Assembly (NCBI GenBank): GCA_946811185.2
Contig: OX328112.1
Coordinates: 16,969,215 to 17,033,214, forward strand
Reading direction: 5' to 3'
DNA: 64,000 nt
DNA from: Hippopus hippopus
Taxonomy: Eukaryota; Mollusca; Bivalvia; Cardiida; Cardiidae
The stretch's first letter is position 1, and each line of letters begins with the position of its first letter. The position numbers and the translations under genes were made by a program. The notes below the pieces were generated by a model that was not told the DNA's origin, made no database searches, and saw nothing but the letters and a program-made list of their open reading frames with translations. Shown here piece after piece: positions 1 through 10,900 of this stretch.

Positions 1-290
1 TTTGTACCCTATCAAATATATAAAAAAAAAAATCAAAATTTATGTTACGCTTCATTTGTTGTCTGCGTGTGCTTTCAATTTGGTTCAGTCCAAAATTTTT
101 CGCATAGGAAAGAGGTATTTCTTTACCAGACAACAACATTTTAGACTGTCCATTTCGGAACTATTTGCACACGACAAATCAAATGTTACTCAAAAATGGG
201 GAATTAACGGGCACAGAGCATTGTGGGAAAATGAGAAAATTCCGGATACCACGAAACTTTTTCCTTTTCCCCCAACAATGTCATGTACCC
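1..290. mobile_element. Two decayed C elements head to head
   Basis: 1-116 reads as the left arm on the minus strand (TGCTTTCAATTTGGTTCAGT); 117-290 is a plus-strand copy whose centre is damaged (GAGAAAATTCCGGATACC). Confidence 0.55.
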
Positions 291-594
291 ATTAACAATC
301 AAATCCGATCATTTTAGTCACATACACATACTATCTATCTGAGGGTCGTTAAAAACACGGCTTATATTCACCAACCATTCTTAAGAATGTTCTTTGTCTT
401 ATTTTCCTGAATTTTCTATATTTGAAAGTAACGCAACCATTCGGTTTAGCCAATTAGAAGTTGTGTTACTAACAAATTTAGAAAATCTTGGAGATTAAGA
501 CTAAGAATATTCTCAAGAGGGGTTGGTGAATACGAGCCCAGAACTGTTTTGGTATAGGAACGATGGTGAACAACAAGTTAGGTTGGGTAGCGCT

Positions 595-832
595 TCACGC
601 TTTACTAAAAACAATCCAAGAGAAAAAAAAAAACGTTTCAAAACATTGTGGCGAAAATGAGAAAATGCTGATAAAGATGATTGTCTCCCTTTCCCCCCCC
701 CCCCCCCCCCCCACAGTATCATCCACCTTTTAGCAGACAAACCCAACCATGTCAGTCACATCTAATTTTTCGTCTGCAAACCCCATCAATTTGTAAAAGT
801 CTAACATTTTGTCCTCTGGTAAAGGGTTAACT
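595..832 (-). mobile_element. C element with poly-C tract
   Basis: Arms are recognisable (TTTCAAAACATTGTGGCG; TTTGTCCTCTGGTAAAGGGT) but the palindrome's second half is replaced by ~18 C residues at 693-711. It shares its TTAA with the next copy at 829. Confidence 0.65.
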
Positions 833-1053
833 CTTTACCAAACGACAAAATTTTAGACTGGTCCAAGTTGAAAGCATTTGCAGACGACAAAATAAATGTG
901 ACTCAAAAATTGAAATTCGTTCTGGAAGGGTAGAAAACATTGTGGGAAAATGAGAAAATGCTGGTTACCAGCATTTTCTCCTTTTCCCACAATGTTTTCA
1001 AAAGGCTTCTTTCTCTGAGTCGTGAAAACCCGGGATTGTTTGGTAAAAGATTA
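829..1053 (+). mobile_element. C element, reference copy
   Basis: Left arm TTAACTCTTTACCAAACGAC, then AAATTTTAGACTGGTCC, AAAGCATTTGCAGACGAC, centre GAGAAAATGCTGGTTACCAG (self-complementary), and the right arm ending TGTTTGGTAAAAGATTAA. Ends are TTAA, a length of ~225 bp, no coding capacity: a TTAA-target MITE, possibly mobilised by a piggyBac-type enzyme (inference). Consensus right end: GGTAAAGAGTTAA. Confidence 0.85.
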
Positions 1054-1209
1054 AGGTTCAACTGGGTTCTCCCAGTCGCTGATTTATGTTTCGTAAGGTG
1101 GGCTCTACTGACCTAACCTTTTCTATTTTTCGTTTAAGTAAATTACCTAAAATCTAACTTTTGACCTCTTTGGCAATTGTATTCAACAAATGCATATAAT
1201 TTATACAGT

Positions 1210-1375
1210 TTGTTTAACTTTTCACCATACAATCCTGTGTCTTAACGACCCTGAAGAAGACGGCTTTTGGAAATATTATGGGGAAAAAAGGGAAATGCTG
1301 TTAATAAGCATTTTTCCTTTTTCCCACAATATTTTCTACACTTTCAGTGACAAAAATCATCATTTGAGCCGTATT
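1210..1375 (-). mobile_element. C element, left fragment broken by D
   Basis: CTTAACGACCCTGAAGAAGA to CATTTGAGCCGTATT. The remainder resumes at 1642 with GTCGTCTGCAAAGG, so the D element is the younger insertion. Confidence 0.7.
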
Positions 1376-1641
1376 TGGCCTGCAACACCCGAAAAGGGGC
1401 ATTCGGACATTTGCGTAAAGTGTCGTCTCGGATCAGCCTGCGCAGTCCGCGCAGGCTAATCCGAAACGACACTTTCCGTTTTTATGTAATTTTCTGTTTT
1501 GCGCAAGTGTACTGTAGCACAAAATCTAATGTAGTCGTAAAGTGCCGTCTCGGATTAGCCTGCGTGGACTGCGCAGGCTGATCCGAGACGACACTTTACG
1601 CAAATGTCCGAATGCCCCTTTTCGCGTGTTGCAGGCTATTG
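1376..1641. mobile_element. D element: nested palindromes, inserted into a C element
   Basis: Terminal repeats TGGCCTGCAACACCCGAAAA and the complement of TAGCCTGCAACACGCGAAAA extend inward over ~70 bp (GGGGCATTCGGACATTTGCG). There are two core dyads: GATCAGCCTGCGC with spacer AGTCC at 1431, and a second at ~1554 with spacer around GGACT. A ~70-bp unpaired middle separates them. The halves of a broken C element flank it (1210-1375 and 1642-1712). Confidence 0.82.
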
Positions 1642-1707
1642 ATATGTCGTCTGCAAAGGGTCGTTTCAGTTGAGACCAGTCTACATTATTGTCGTTTGAT
1701 AAAGAGG

Positions 1708-1925
1708 TTTAATTCTTTACCAGACAACAAAATTTTAGACTTAAATTTTGAAAATATTTGCAGCCGACAAATCAAATGTTATTCAAATAGCGGAACTTGT
1801 CTTTTAAAGAGAAGAAAGCATTGTGGGAAAAGGAGAAAATGCTGGCTACCAGCTTTTCCCACGATGATCTCAAAAGTTTTCCCTCAGGGTTGTTTAAAAA
1901 TAGGATTTTTTTGGTGAAAGATTAA
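1708..1925 (+). mobile_element. C element
   Basis: TTTAATTCTTTACCAGACAA to TTTTTGGTGAAAGATTAA, with the second half of the central palindrome shortened (GAAAATGCTGGCTACCAGCT then TTTCCC). The adjacent R1 element starts right after it. Confidence 0.7.
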
Positions 1926-2172
1926 AGTAACAATAAAGGCCAAATGTAAACAAAGCAGGTGTTTAAATGCATTTGAATTTATATCATAGCATTTAAAAGT
2001 ATGGAAATTATTGTGAAGATGACAATCTGTAATTGTACGGTCAGTCCAAGTGTTAGTCGCTGACAGAGAAATTCATTTCAAAACTAGGTTAAAATCTGCC
2101 CGATAGCTGTGTCCTTTGTTTACTTTTTGCCTGATTTTAAAATTCTTTTTACTGTCAGCGACTAACATGCAA
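1926..2172. mobile_element. R1 element, truncated
   Basis: AGTAACAATAAAGGCCAAAT, TGTAAACAAAG, TTAAAAGTATGGAAATTATT, GTGTTAGTCGCTGACAGAG, and the mirror arm up to CTGTCAGCGACTAACATG. The outer part of the right arm is missing; a C-arm fragment (2190-2263) follows. Confidence 0.7.
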
Positions 2173-2599
2173 ATGTCATCGTTGAGTCGCTTCAATTTTG
2201 TCGTCTGACATTGCTTTCGATTTGGACACATCTAAATTTTTGTCGTCTGGTAAAGAGTTAAAAGATCTCCACTCCTTAGTACTTCTTTTGTTTTGGATTA
2301 CATCCCCTTTTAAAAACATTATGGAAAAAGAAGTAATCGAATTGAAGACGTGATTTCTTGTTGACATTTGGTTATGTCTTCAAAATAATCTATGATTACA
2401 ACTGACATTATTTTATAATTTCTCAGCAGCATTCTGTAAAGGCCCAGCGGTGGCCAAAAGTAAACAATATGGGTATTAAAATGCATTTGAATTTAAAACA
2501 ATACCATATAAAAGTATGGAAATAATTGTGAAGGTGATAATATATTATTGTGCAGTCGGTCCAACCGTTAGTCGGCGGCAGAGAAATGAATTTTTAACC

Positions 2600-2813
2600 C
2601 TTGGGCTGCTAAGCGCGACTCACTGACCTTTTGCGGACAGCGTAGATCAAGAGCAGATTGCACAGTACGTGCAGTCTGATCTTGAATCTACACTGTCCGA
2701 TAAGGAGATAACTTTCCTTCAAAAATAACTTTCAAATAACAATATTTAGGTTTTGATTATTGGCTTGAAAGTTTTCATTTCTTTTAATCAGCAGGACAAG
2801 GGTTAAACTAAAT
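2600..2813 (+). mobile_element. B element, nested in R1
   Basis: TTAACCCTTGGGCTGCTAAG at left, GCAGGACAAGGGTTAA at right. Core dyad around GTGCAGTCTGATC, left half slightly mutated (GAGCAGATTGCAC). Flanks ACTGTCCG and CTTGAAAGTTTTCATTTC recur in other copies. Confidence 0.8.
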
Positions 2814-2941
2814 AAAAAGTTACTCAGTTAATCTTTCTTTTGTTTACTTTTTACTTGGTTTTTTTTTTTATTTTTCTGTCAGCGACCAACACTTGGTTCG
2901 ACCGTACAATAACAGATCACATCTCATAATAATTTCCATTG

Positions 2942-3172
2942 TTTAACCCTTTATCAGACGACAAAATTTTAGCCTTGTCCAAATTGAAAACATTTGCAGA
3001 CGACAATTTCAGTGTGGCTTAAATGATGCAATTTTTCTCAGATAGGGTAGAAAACATTGTGGGAAAAGGAGAAAATGCTGGTTACCAGCATTTTCTCCTT
3101 TTCCCACAAAGTTTTCAGAAGGCTTCTTTCCCAGGGTCGTTAAAAGTCGGCATTGTGCGCTAAAGAGTTAAA
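2942..3172 (+). mobile_element. C element, nested in R1
   Basis: TTTAACCCTTTATCAGACGA to TGCGCTAAAGAGTTAA; the central palindrome is intact and nearly perfect for ~50 bp. Confidence 0.8.
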
Positions 3173-3396
3173 TGGTACGATTTAGATTTAAATGCATCAT
3201 TTAACATTCGCTTTGTTTACTTTTGGCAGCCATTGGGCCTTTAAGAAGGATAGTGAGTTATGCAAATTGCTGAAATAGCAAAAAATTTGATAACTGCACC
3301 CAACGCTTGTCAACAGTTTGTAGTCACTTAACGGTTTATCTAAACAATTCACCTTTAACATGTTCGATACTTTCTGTCCCTCTATCTGTCTGTTCT

Positions 3397-3445
3397 ATGT
3401 CCGTCCGTCCGTCCGTCCGTCTCTCTGGCTGGCTTGCTGGCCAGC
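3397..3445. repeat. CCGT and TGGC simple repeats
   Basis: Five CCGT units, then CTCT and alternating GGCT/GGCC. Confidence 0.8.
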
Positions 3446-3489
3446 TGGCTTGAAACTCAGGAATTAGGTCCACAGCCCTGTCAAATTCT

Positions 3490-3695
3490 TTTCGAGGATC
3501 GATGATAGTCATTGCTACAGGATCCATTCCTCTCTCATCGCAGAACATTTGAAAGACGATATTTGGGTGGGAAAACAGCCTGTAGTTTGAACAGATTTTT
3601 TTATGTGAAGTATAGGTAAAAGAAACTCAAGGAATGTATGAATAGGTGCACTGGCTACCGCGAAATGACTGGAATTATACTAACACCGGCAATTA
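3490..3695 (+). mobile_element. SINE F, headless copy
   Basis: Body and 3' part only, from GAGGATCGATGATAGTCATT to CTGGAATTATACTAACACCG. The tRNA head is replaced by a CCGT/GGCT microsatellite at 3397-3445, and an AAAG microsatellite follows. Confidence 0.65.
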
Positions 3696-3697
3696 AT

Positions 3698-3905
3698 GTC
3701 AAAGAAAGAAAGACAGAAAGAAAGAAAGATAGAAAGATAGAAAGAAAGAAAAAAGAAAGAAAGAAAGAAACGAATAAAAGAAAAACAGAATGAAATGAGA
3801 GAAACAAAAGGAAAAAAGAAAGAAAGAACGAACGAACGAACGCACGTATTTAGAACAAACGAACGAATGAACGAACAAGCAAACGAACAATCTAAGAAAC
3901 AAGCC
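3698..3905. repeat. AAAG / AACG microsatellite, imperfect
   Basis: GAAAGAAAG runs with substitutions grade into GAACGAACG. The long minus-strand frames here (Phe/Ser/Leu-rich) are a by-product of the repeat. Confidence 0.85.
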
Positions 3906-4053
3906 GCGTGAAACAAAGAAACAATCACAGTTGGAATATCGTAATGACGTATGTTTGAAAAAAACGTGTCGTTTTATTTCACACTAAGATAAAAAGTTAT
4001 ACTGATGGAAAATTTTGTAGACAAACCCTTTCTCGCAGGTAGATAGACATTAG

Positions 4054-4372
4054 GGCCGCAAGTCCTCTACTCTATACGCTTTTGCTGACAGAGTAGATCA
4101 AAGACCAGACTGCACAGATATGCAGTCAGGTCTTCGATCTACCATGTCGGATATGGCGTTTTTACAGACGAAAAGAGCTTTGAAATTGCACTATTTTTTC
4201 AATACATGTACTTTGTTGGCTGGCAATTTCAGTTGATTTGTTCATTTCATTTAACCTTTTACAATATAATTCCAAGTTTTAACGACTTTGAGGGAAAAGA
4301 TCTTTAAAAACATTGGAAAAGGAGAAAATGCTGATAACCAGTAAAGTCGTTATTGTTTTGGTAAAGGGTTGG
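4054..4372. mobile_element. Decayed B fragment followed by a partial C element
   Basis: A B-type core with mutations (GACCAGACTGCAC, then GATAT) lies at ~4100; a C fragment from TTAACCTTTTACAATATAAT (4252) to TTGGTAAAGGGTT lacks the second half of its palindrome. Confidence 0.5.
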
Positions 4373-5035
4373 GTGTTAACTTATAGTGTCCGCCACCTGA
4401 AGTGGTGAAAAAATATATTTGCTTATCAGAAAACTATGCTAGGAAGTTCGAATGACGGTATCTTTTCAGCCCCTGTCTACTTAGGGGACCACGCTGGTTA
4501 TAAAACACTTCAACGCAATAGCGGTTTTTGAACTGGTCTCGTCTAAAAGCGTCCCCAAGGAAAGAATTTACATACATAATGTCTCATGCCTTCTTTGATG
4601 AAAAATTTGGGCAAAACAAAGCCTTTAAATAAGCATGCAATAGTTTCAGAAAAGATGCAAGGACGTTGTTTATTTCATGCTTTTAGGTACTTTATTGAGA
4701 AATAGTGATGCATTATAGTTTGATATTTCATAGTTAGGACCAGTGAAAATTACCGATTTCATAATTTCTGTCTCTTCAACTGACGGCGGAAACAGTAATT
4801 CCTGCGCACTAGTTGCCTAGGTAAACAGCTCGTGCCATTCAACCGGAGGGAAATATGACGTAAGTCAGGCGCATTTACTCTACATTTCTCGCGCTTTACT
4901 TAATATTGTAATGCGTTCTTATGTAGAGGGGGGAGGGGTAGGCCACGGGGAACTACCGAAAACAAAAGTACTTGATTTTGATGAAATTCCCAACAAAAAA
5001 GGGGTTAGAAGCATGAAATAAAAAGAATATTTGTG
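4373..5035. other. No recognisable feature
   Basis: No open frame with a known pattern, tRNA-like head or repeat unit seen. An AGGGGGGAGGGG-type G-rich run lies near 4930. Confidence 0.4.
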
Positions 5036-5157
5036 TCTTTCGGTGAAAGATCGAAATTCAGTTCATCTCGTGAACATCGTCGGCTGCGCTAGTCGTGAAA
5101 GGATTATTGATGTTGTTCCGCTCGATAAAATAAATTCGATCTTTCACTGGAAAAAAA
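5036..5157. mobile_element. Small foldback element N, copy 1
   Basis: Ends CTTTCGGTGAAAGATCGAAA and its complement (TTCGATCTTTCACTGG). The inside pairs GTTCATCTCGTGAACATC with partly mutated partners. A closer palindrome of the same family is at 39153. Confidence 0.7.
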
Positions 5158-5404
5158 AAAACAACACAAATATCCTCCATTTACTTTACTGAAGCTTTAA
5201 TCAATCAATGGGAAAATTACGGAAAACACCCTGCTTTACATATTTTGGGACAAGAACAGATGGTGTGGGGTAATTTGCATACTGCAGAGATTTCTGAAAG
5301 TAAGGGAAAAAAATGGTTACCGGCATTTTCTCCTTTTCCCACGTTAATTTGAAACCCTCTAGCTCAGGAGCGTTAATCTGTTCGTTAGTCCGGTATTAAC
5401 GCAA

Positions 5405-5692
5405 TTTTCAACATTATTTCATTTATATCGTTGCGGACAGTGTACCTATTCATGCTTTCCCGGAGTTTCCTTTACCTTTACTTTACATATCGGTAATATT
5501 CTTCCGAAACCGCTGGCTGCTTTCCCAAATAACCGTCGTCTAAACAGTTATCAGCAGTGAGAGGAAAATGAATCATGTCGCAAAGACTATCATCAATCGT
5601 TGGAAAGAAATTGGTCGAGCTTAGGATTCGAACCAGCGACCCCTTGGTCTCAAGACCTATACGCTATCGACTGCGGGGCTCGGCCTGGGGGT
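5405..5692 (-). mobile_element. SINE F copy
   Basis: Minus strand begins at the tRNA-like head near 5690 (GCCGAGCCCCGCAGTCGATA, damaged A box) and runs to TGTTGAAAATTGCGTTAATA at 5405. The B box GGTTCGAATCC is readable. Confidence 0.75.
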
Positions 5693-5771
5693 ATGTAAAA
5701 CTGGAGATATTTTTTTGCTGTAAAGGGCTAGACAATAACAAGTTTTGTCAGCTTGTTCCAGAAATGCAAGA

Positions 5772-5971
5772 TTTAATCTGTATCTTGCTGAAATGGAACT
5801 TTCAAGCCGATCGTAAAAAACACAAAATTTTGATATTTCAAAGAAAACGTTTGGACAAAGACATCTTTTTATCGGATAGTGTAGATCCAAGATCAGACTG
5901 CACGTTCTGTGCAGTCTGATCTTGGATCTACATTGTCCGCAAAAGGTCCTTGAATCGCACTTAGCAGCCTA
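5772..5971 (-). mobile_element. B element
   Basis: The right-hand end reads TCGCACTTAGCAGCCTATTT on the plus strand; its TTAA is lost. Core dyad GATCAGACTGCAC with spacer GTTCT, arms perfect. It directly follows SINE F (5405-5692). Confidence 0.75.
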
Positions 5972-6228
5972 TTTTTCAGCATGTAGCTTCAATGTATATG
6001 ATTATAAAATGAATTTTTTCTGGTCATCTGCGATGCTGTTTTTTCAGATAAAGTTAGGATACAACCTCAACATCAAGGAACGCATAAGATGGATTGCAGT
6101 CTGGCTTTGATAACCAACAAACCCACTAAGATTGTCTCCAAGGGTGTTGTTCGTCGTTAAAGCTGTTCTCTTTATAACCTCCTTGGGTTAGGAAGTGCAA
6201 TGCCCGGCAGGTAACCTCAACTCTAAAC

Positions 6229-6451
6229 GCATTACTGTACAATGCCAACTTTTAACGACCCTGGGAAAGAAGCCTTTTGAAAACATTGTAGGAAAAGGAG
6301 AAATGCTGGTAACCAGCATTTTCACCTTTTCCCACAATGTTTTCTACCCTATCAGAGAAACATTGCATCATCTGAGCTACGATGATATTGTCGTCTGCAA
6401 ATGCTTTCAATTTGGACAAGGCTAAAATTTTGTCGTCTGGTAAAGGGTTAT
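6229..6451 (-). mobile_element. C element
   Basis: Near-complete: TACTGTACAATGCC at one end, TCTGGTAAAGGGTTA at the other, centre GAAATGCTGGTAACCAGCAT. It shares a TTA boundary with the B element beginning at 6447. Confidence 0.75.
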
Positions 6452-6649
6452 CCTGCTAAGTAAGTTAAACGAAAATTTCGAGCCTATTGTAAAATATCAA
6501 AATATTGTAAAAGTTTTTTTTGGGGAAAGATATCTATTAATCGGACAGTGTAGATGTAAGATCAGACTGAACTTTCTGTGCAGTCTGATCTTAATCTACA
6601 GTGTCCGCAAAATGTCCTTAGATTGCGCTTGGCAGCCCAAGGGTTAAGA
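6447..6649 (-). mobile_element. B element
   Basis: GGTTATCCTGCTAAGTAAGT to CAGCCCAAGGGTTAA. Core GATCAGACTGAAC (one mutation) with GTGCAGTCTGATC. Confidence 0.75.
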
Positions 6650-6711
6650 GTTAAGTGAAATGTGATATGACAAAAATATTGTTGAAAGGGATGTACATGT
6701 TAAACATTATT

Positions 6712-6857
6712 GGTTGTACGGGCAGGTGACAGGGGACTTAAAAACTGGTTCATGGATGTGGCGAATCATGTCGCCACCGAGCCTATTCGGCTCGGGGGCG
6801 ACATGATTCGCCACAGCCGTGAACCAGTTTCCAAGTCCCCTGCCACTGACCATACAA
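6712..6857. mobile_element. Foldback element with ~65-bp arms
   Basis: GGTTGTACGGGCAGGTGACA, GACTTAAAAACTGGTTCATG and GTGGCGAATCATGTCGCC are mirrored with few mismatches around CCTATTCGG. No other copy is seen in the window. Confidence 0.78.
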
Positions 6858-7705
6858 CAAATTTATTATACTGCAAAGTTCTACCATTCCAACGTGTGTT
6901 CAGCGAAATTTTCCTGTTTCACGAATTGTCTCGAATTAAGTACGGTGACGAAATAGAATTTCCCTTCTGTGTGCCCCAAGTTCAATGAAAACTGACGTCA
7001 CTGAGACCTGACGTCACTGAAACCTTAGTAAAACGTGCAGTTTGGTGCATAAACTTGATGATGTCACTGCAATAGACATTTGTCATATTTTTTTTTTCTT
7101 TTTAAACGTGGATTTAAACAACTTCAAGGTAAGCAATTATGCTTTTTAATGATTTGTTGTCAAAGTAAGACCATTAGTTACCATAAACGACAATTTGGTT
7201 ATCCTTTTAACGTTACAATGATTGAGTTTTGACACTTCTCAGTTTGCTTATCTGACGAAGGGATGACTCGTTTTAACCTCGTGTATTTATTTTACAGTGG
7301 CATCAAATGATAGTACATGTAATTTATTCATTTATTTTAAAGAATAATCCATTCTTTCCGCTTTAATGCATCAAGGGAAACCAATAATAATATGGTGCAA
7401 GCTACTCAGAATGTTTGTCTTGAGGGCGGATTGTATCGATCGACGCTATTTTGGATGTTGTGTTGAAAGTGTAGTTGTGTATACGGGGCTCTCGAATGGG
7501 AAACTGCTTTAACGTGGATTTTGCCAGAGTACAGGATAATTTGTACGGGGCATACTATCCTATCCGATCGCGAGGAATTTCTTTGCAGTATAATATTTAT
7601 TACAGTAGAAGATCTATAGAGTTCGGTATGATGTCGAACAAGGATGACGTAATTTAAAAATAACGGCCATTTCTATACTAATTATAGTAACCAATTTGTG
7701 CACAA
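6858..7705. other. No recognisable feature
   Basis: Two ACTGACGTCACTGA-like sites (CRE-type palindrome TGACGTCA) lie near 6995-7020, but no gene follows; nothing else found. Confidence 0.4.
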
Positions 7706-7712
7706 GGGTGTT

Positions 7713-8118
7713 AGAGGCCCAGTGGCGACCAAAATTAAACTAAGCGGGTGTTAAACTGCATTCTGATTTAAACCATACACTTTCAAAGTATGGAAATTAT
7801 TATGAAGATGACAACCTGTTATTGTGCAGTGGGTATAAGTGTTCGTCGCAGGCAGAAAAATGAATTTTAACCCTTAGGCTGCTAAGCGCGACTCACTAAC
7901 CTTTAGCGGGACAATGTAGATCAAGATCAGACTGCACAGAACGTGCAGTCTGATCTGTGATCTACACTGTCCGATATGAAAGTTTGATGTAACTTATTTA
8001 GCAGGATAAAGGTTAGAAATCAGGTAAAAAGTAAACCAGAGATAGGACGACTTGGCAATTTTTAACCTTATTTTAAAATTCATTTTTATGACAGTGAATA
8101 ACACCTGGACCACTCCCA
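7713..8118. mobile_element. R1 element containing a B element (composite)
   Basis: Left arm GGCCCAGTGGCGACCAAAAT. B lies at 7868-8018 (TTAACCCTTAGGCTGCTAAG; core GATCAGACTGCAC, spacer AGAAC). The B element occupies the same R1 position as in the copy at 2438. The far right arm is truncated. Confidence 0.72.
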
Positions 8119-8754
8119 TTTTCTTGTTAAAAAGGCTTATTTGCAAACGTTTACGTTGGAGTCAGGGCTTCAAGGCCAAGGCTTACGCCTAGCTACACGT
8201 CTGCCCTTTCGCTGATTAGCCAAAGTCTCTGAGTTACAGCCGTATGATCCTTTTGGCTTGAGAAAAAATCTTTACATTGTCTAATGTTTGTGTAAAGTGT
8301 ATTGGGTATTAGTTGACTTAACTTTTTTATGACACAATAAAACTTTTGCTTTATGCATTTTTTTACACATACACTTAATTTAGATATAAAATGGTCTGGT
8401 TGAAAGGCACGACGGTGACCAAACAGAAAACATGGGTTTGAATTATGTACCTATTTTTGTAACAATAATACACTAGATATTGTTTATGCACATGAAAAAA
8501 AAAACAACAAAAAAAAAATATCTTTAAAAAAGATAGCAGCGTAAATTTGCCAGCAAATAGGCATGGGCCCTTAGATTAAACATATATACATGTACATTTT
8601 TTACCATTCACAAATTTCTATTTATTCATTTGTAATCAGTACCAAAAAGTAGGTTAAAAGCCAGCACATTCAGCTACGCCGAAAAAAGTAGAAATTACAA
8701 ACGAAAAAAAAAATACCATACTTGTATCTATGGTTGTTACATTAACATTACATT

Positions 8755-9250
8755 TTTAAGTTATAGGCAGGGCCTCTCGTGTCCCATATTTGGGGGTCTG
8801 TGTCTGCCAGTGTTGGTCACGTGTGTTTTTTAAAAGACCCTACTGAGTCTGCTGTCACTACCATTTCAGGAAGTTCATTCCACCCGTTTCTCACTCTAAC
8901 GAAAAAAGAGGTTTTACGCAATAACAAAATTTTCTAGAGAGTAGGTTTATAAATTTTCCTGGAATGGCCCAGTGTTTGAGTATCGGCTTGCTGAAAGAAC
9001 TAGTACGGGTTTATTGCCGATTTTGAGCGGAACAATTTGTATCTATGTACATGTATTAGGTCTCCTCTTAATCTCCTTTCCTTCAGCGAATTCATATTCA
9101 GAGCCTTGAGCCTTTGTTCATAATTCAAATTCCTCAATTCTGGCACAAAACTGGTTGCATATATCCGAATTCTTTCAAGCACTTCATGTGCTTAATGTAG
9201 TATGGGCTAAATGCTTGCACTGCATATTCTAGAATTGGACGGACTTAAGT
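8755..9250 (-). pseudogene. LINE 3'-end remnant (C-terminal domain)
   Basis: Minus-strand frames, with a frameshift near 9182 and stops near 9000 and 8940, read RPILEYAVQAFSPY, ERIRIYATSFVPELRNLNYE, LKALNMNSLKERRLRGDLIH, then KTSFFVRVRNGWNELPEMVV and SVGSFKKHT. This order is characteristic of the region after the RT domain in CR1/jockey-like LINEs. Upstream parts are missing. It is a different family from the LINE at 12.7-15.9 kb. Confidence 0.75.
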
Positions 9251-9732
9251 TGTTGTTGAGGTACTGTCTCCATCCTCGGGTAAAGTTTTAAAGGTACATC
9301 TTTACAGCTAGAGAGAGAGAGAGAAAAAAAAAAAAACGCTGTTAAAGCTTGAAAGTGTGTAGAAGGCTCAGCTGTGTAAACATATATGCATTACCAATAT
9401 ATATGGTGTAAGGGATAGAAAAACACAAGGGATTTGTCCTCATTTAATACCGGAAACGACAACAGCGATCGGTTAGAAGGCCTCCAAAACATGAAATGCA
9501 TTTTCTATCCTTCGTAATCTGTGCAATCTTGCAGCCATCAGGGGCGACATTTGGCATGAACACACAAGAATGATTATAGTTTCATAAAATAAGGAAGAAA
9601 ACCAGTTAAAAACTGGCTGAAAACGAGTATAGATGTATCTTTAACCCGTTTTGGCAGCCAAGCTTAAGACGCCCCACTGGCTGGTTTTGTTTCAAAGTCA
9701 TTTGCGCACAGACAAAACAAAGCAGGCAAAGC

Positions 9733-9885
9733 CCTTGGTATTCTTTAGCTCAGTGGTTAAGTCACTGACTGCAATCTTGAAGCTTTGTGGGTTTGATTCC
9801 TGATTGCAGCACTGGTCACGTGGGTGTGTCCTTCGGCAAGATACTGCTTTACCTCAATTCTAGCACTTATGGAAGCAAGAAATGA
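9733..9885 (+). mobile_element. SINE K, tRNA-like
   Basis: Head TTTAGCTCAGTGGTTAAGTC and B box GGGTTTGATTCC, then GCAGCACTGGTCACGTGGGT and TCCTTCGGCAAGATACTGCT. The motif after the head is common to several invertebrate tRNA-SINEs. Confidence 0.65.
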
Positions 9886-9895
9886 CATAAAGAAT

Positions 9896-10162
9896 GGGCC
9901 ATGCTCTATGTGAAAGAGGTTTTAATGCATCTGCAAAAAAGTATCGATTCATGTCAGCCTGCTCAGTCCGCGCAGGTTGACCTTGGTCGAAACTATGAGC
10001 TTTTGGTAAATTTTCTTCATTTCTATGGACATTCTACCTCAGTTTTCAGTCGGTTGTTGGACAAAATCGATTTTATGGATCTATGATAATGCGATGACTT
10101 GCATGGTATAATGCATCACGGAGATGCACTGAACCCCCTTTTTTTCCCACAGCACGGCTCAA
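9896..10162 (+). mobile_element. E element, dyad decayed
   Basis: GGGCCATGCTCTATGTGAAA to CACAGCACGGCTCAATT, with TGCATCACGGAGATGCACTG near the right end. The core reads TGTCAGCCTGCTC/AGTCC/GCGCAGGTTGACC. Confidence 0.8.
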
Positions 10163-10527
10163 TTGATCTTCACCATGATTTGAGCGAAATAAAAGCTGCG
10201 TCAAGCCTTATTCAAACAAACAAACAAAAATGAAACAAACGAACAAACATATTAACAAACGAAGCCGTCTCGTTATTGACGGTATAACCCTAAAGACATG
10301 ATAAATAGGAAAAGTAAATTTTGCCCAGATAACATATGCGTGCTTTGCACGTTCGTTCGCAGATTAGGTAACAATAAGGAAATGCAGTCAATAGAAATAA
10401 ATCTTAAACTTGTGAAAACCGAAATGAAAGCATGAAAGATACTATCAATTTTTATGGGACAAATAACCTGTGAAAATGCTGTAAACAAACCAGTCGAATA
10501 AATTAGTCTGATCGATAAAGAAAAAAG

Positions 10528-10742
10528 TGAGCCATGCTCTGGGAAAATGGGGTTTAATGCGTCTCAGTCATGCATTTTTACAAGCAAGTCATCATAGAAT
10601 TATGTATCCATAAAAACACATTTTGTTTAACACTCGACTGAATCATGAGATAGAAAGGTCCTTGGAAATGCAGACAATTTACAAATTGCAAAATGTTTCG
10701 ACCCATGTCAGCCTGCGCATTAAAATGCATTAAACCCCCTTT
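10528..10742 (-). mobile_element. E element with half of the core deleted
   Basis: From GAGCCATGCTCTGGGAAAAT through AAGCAAGTCATCATAGAATT to CCCATGTCAGCCTGCGCATT, then directly ATGCATTAAACCCCCTTTA. One dyad arm is missing. Confidence 0.75.
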
Positions 10743-10757
10743 ACGTAGAGCTTTGCT

Positions 10758-10900
10758 GAATTGTTTCTGTTCTTTCCTGTATCCACCAGTGCTTGATTTG
10801 ATGTTGTGCCGTGCTTTGTCCAAGACATTCCCACCTGACCAGTGCTGCACGCTGGAATCGAACCCCTACTTCACAGAGTATGATACAAACAATGTTCTAC
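10758..10900 (-). mobile_element. SINE K copy, decayed
   Basis: Minus strand has GGGGTTCGATTCCAGCGTGC and CACTGGTCAGGTGGGAATGT, matching the copy at 9733 after its B box. The A-box half is gone. Confidence 0.5.

Larger units (their letters stand above)
2438..3243. mobile_element. R1 element with nested B and C insertions
   Basis: The outer arms GGCCCAGCGGTGGCCAAAAG and TTTGGCAGCCATTGGGCC form the ends. B is inside at 2600-2813 and C at 2942-3172, both at TTAA. Removing them leaves an R1 of ~330 bp. Confidence 0.75.

Noticed and set aside
693..711. Poly-C tract as a functional G-quadruplex
   Set aside because: A single homopolymer run inside a decayed C element, of a kind seen at several places; could also be a sequencing or assembly artefact.
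3680..3928. Long Phe/Ser/Leu-rich open frames on the minus strand
   Set aside because: Produced by the AAAG microsatellite; no coding signal.
6990..7025. Paired TGACGTCA sites as a CRE-type promoter
   Set aside because: The sites are real but no gene or start region follows within the next 700 bp.
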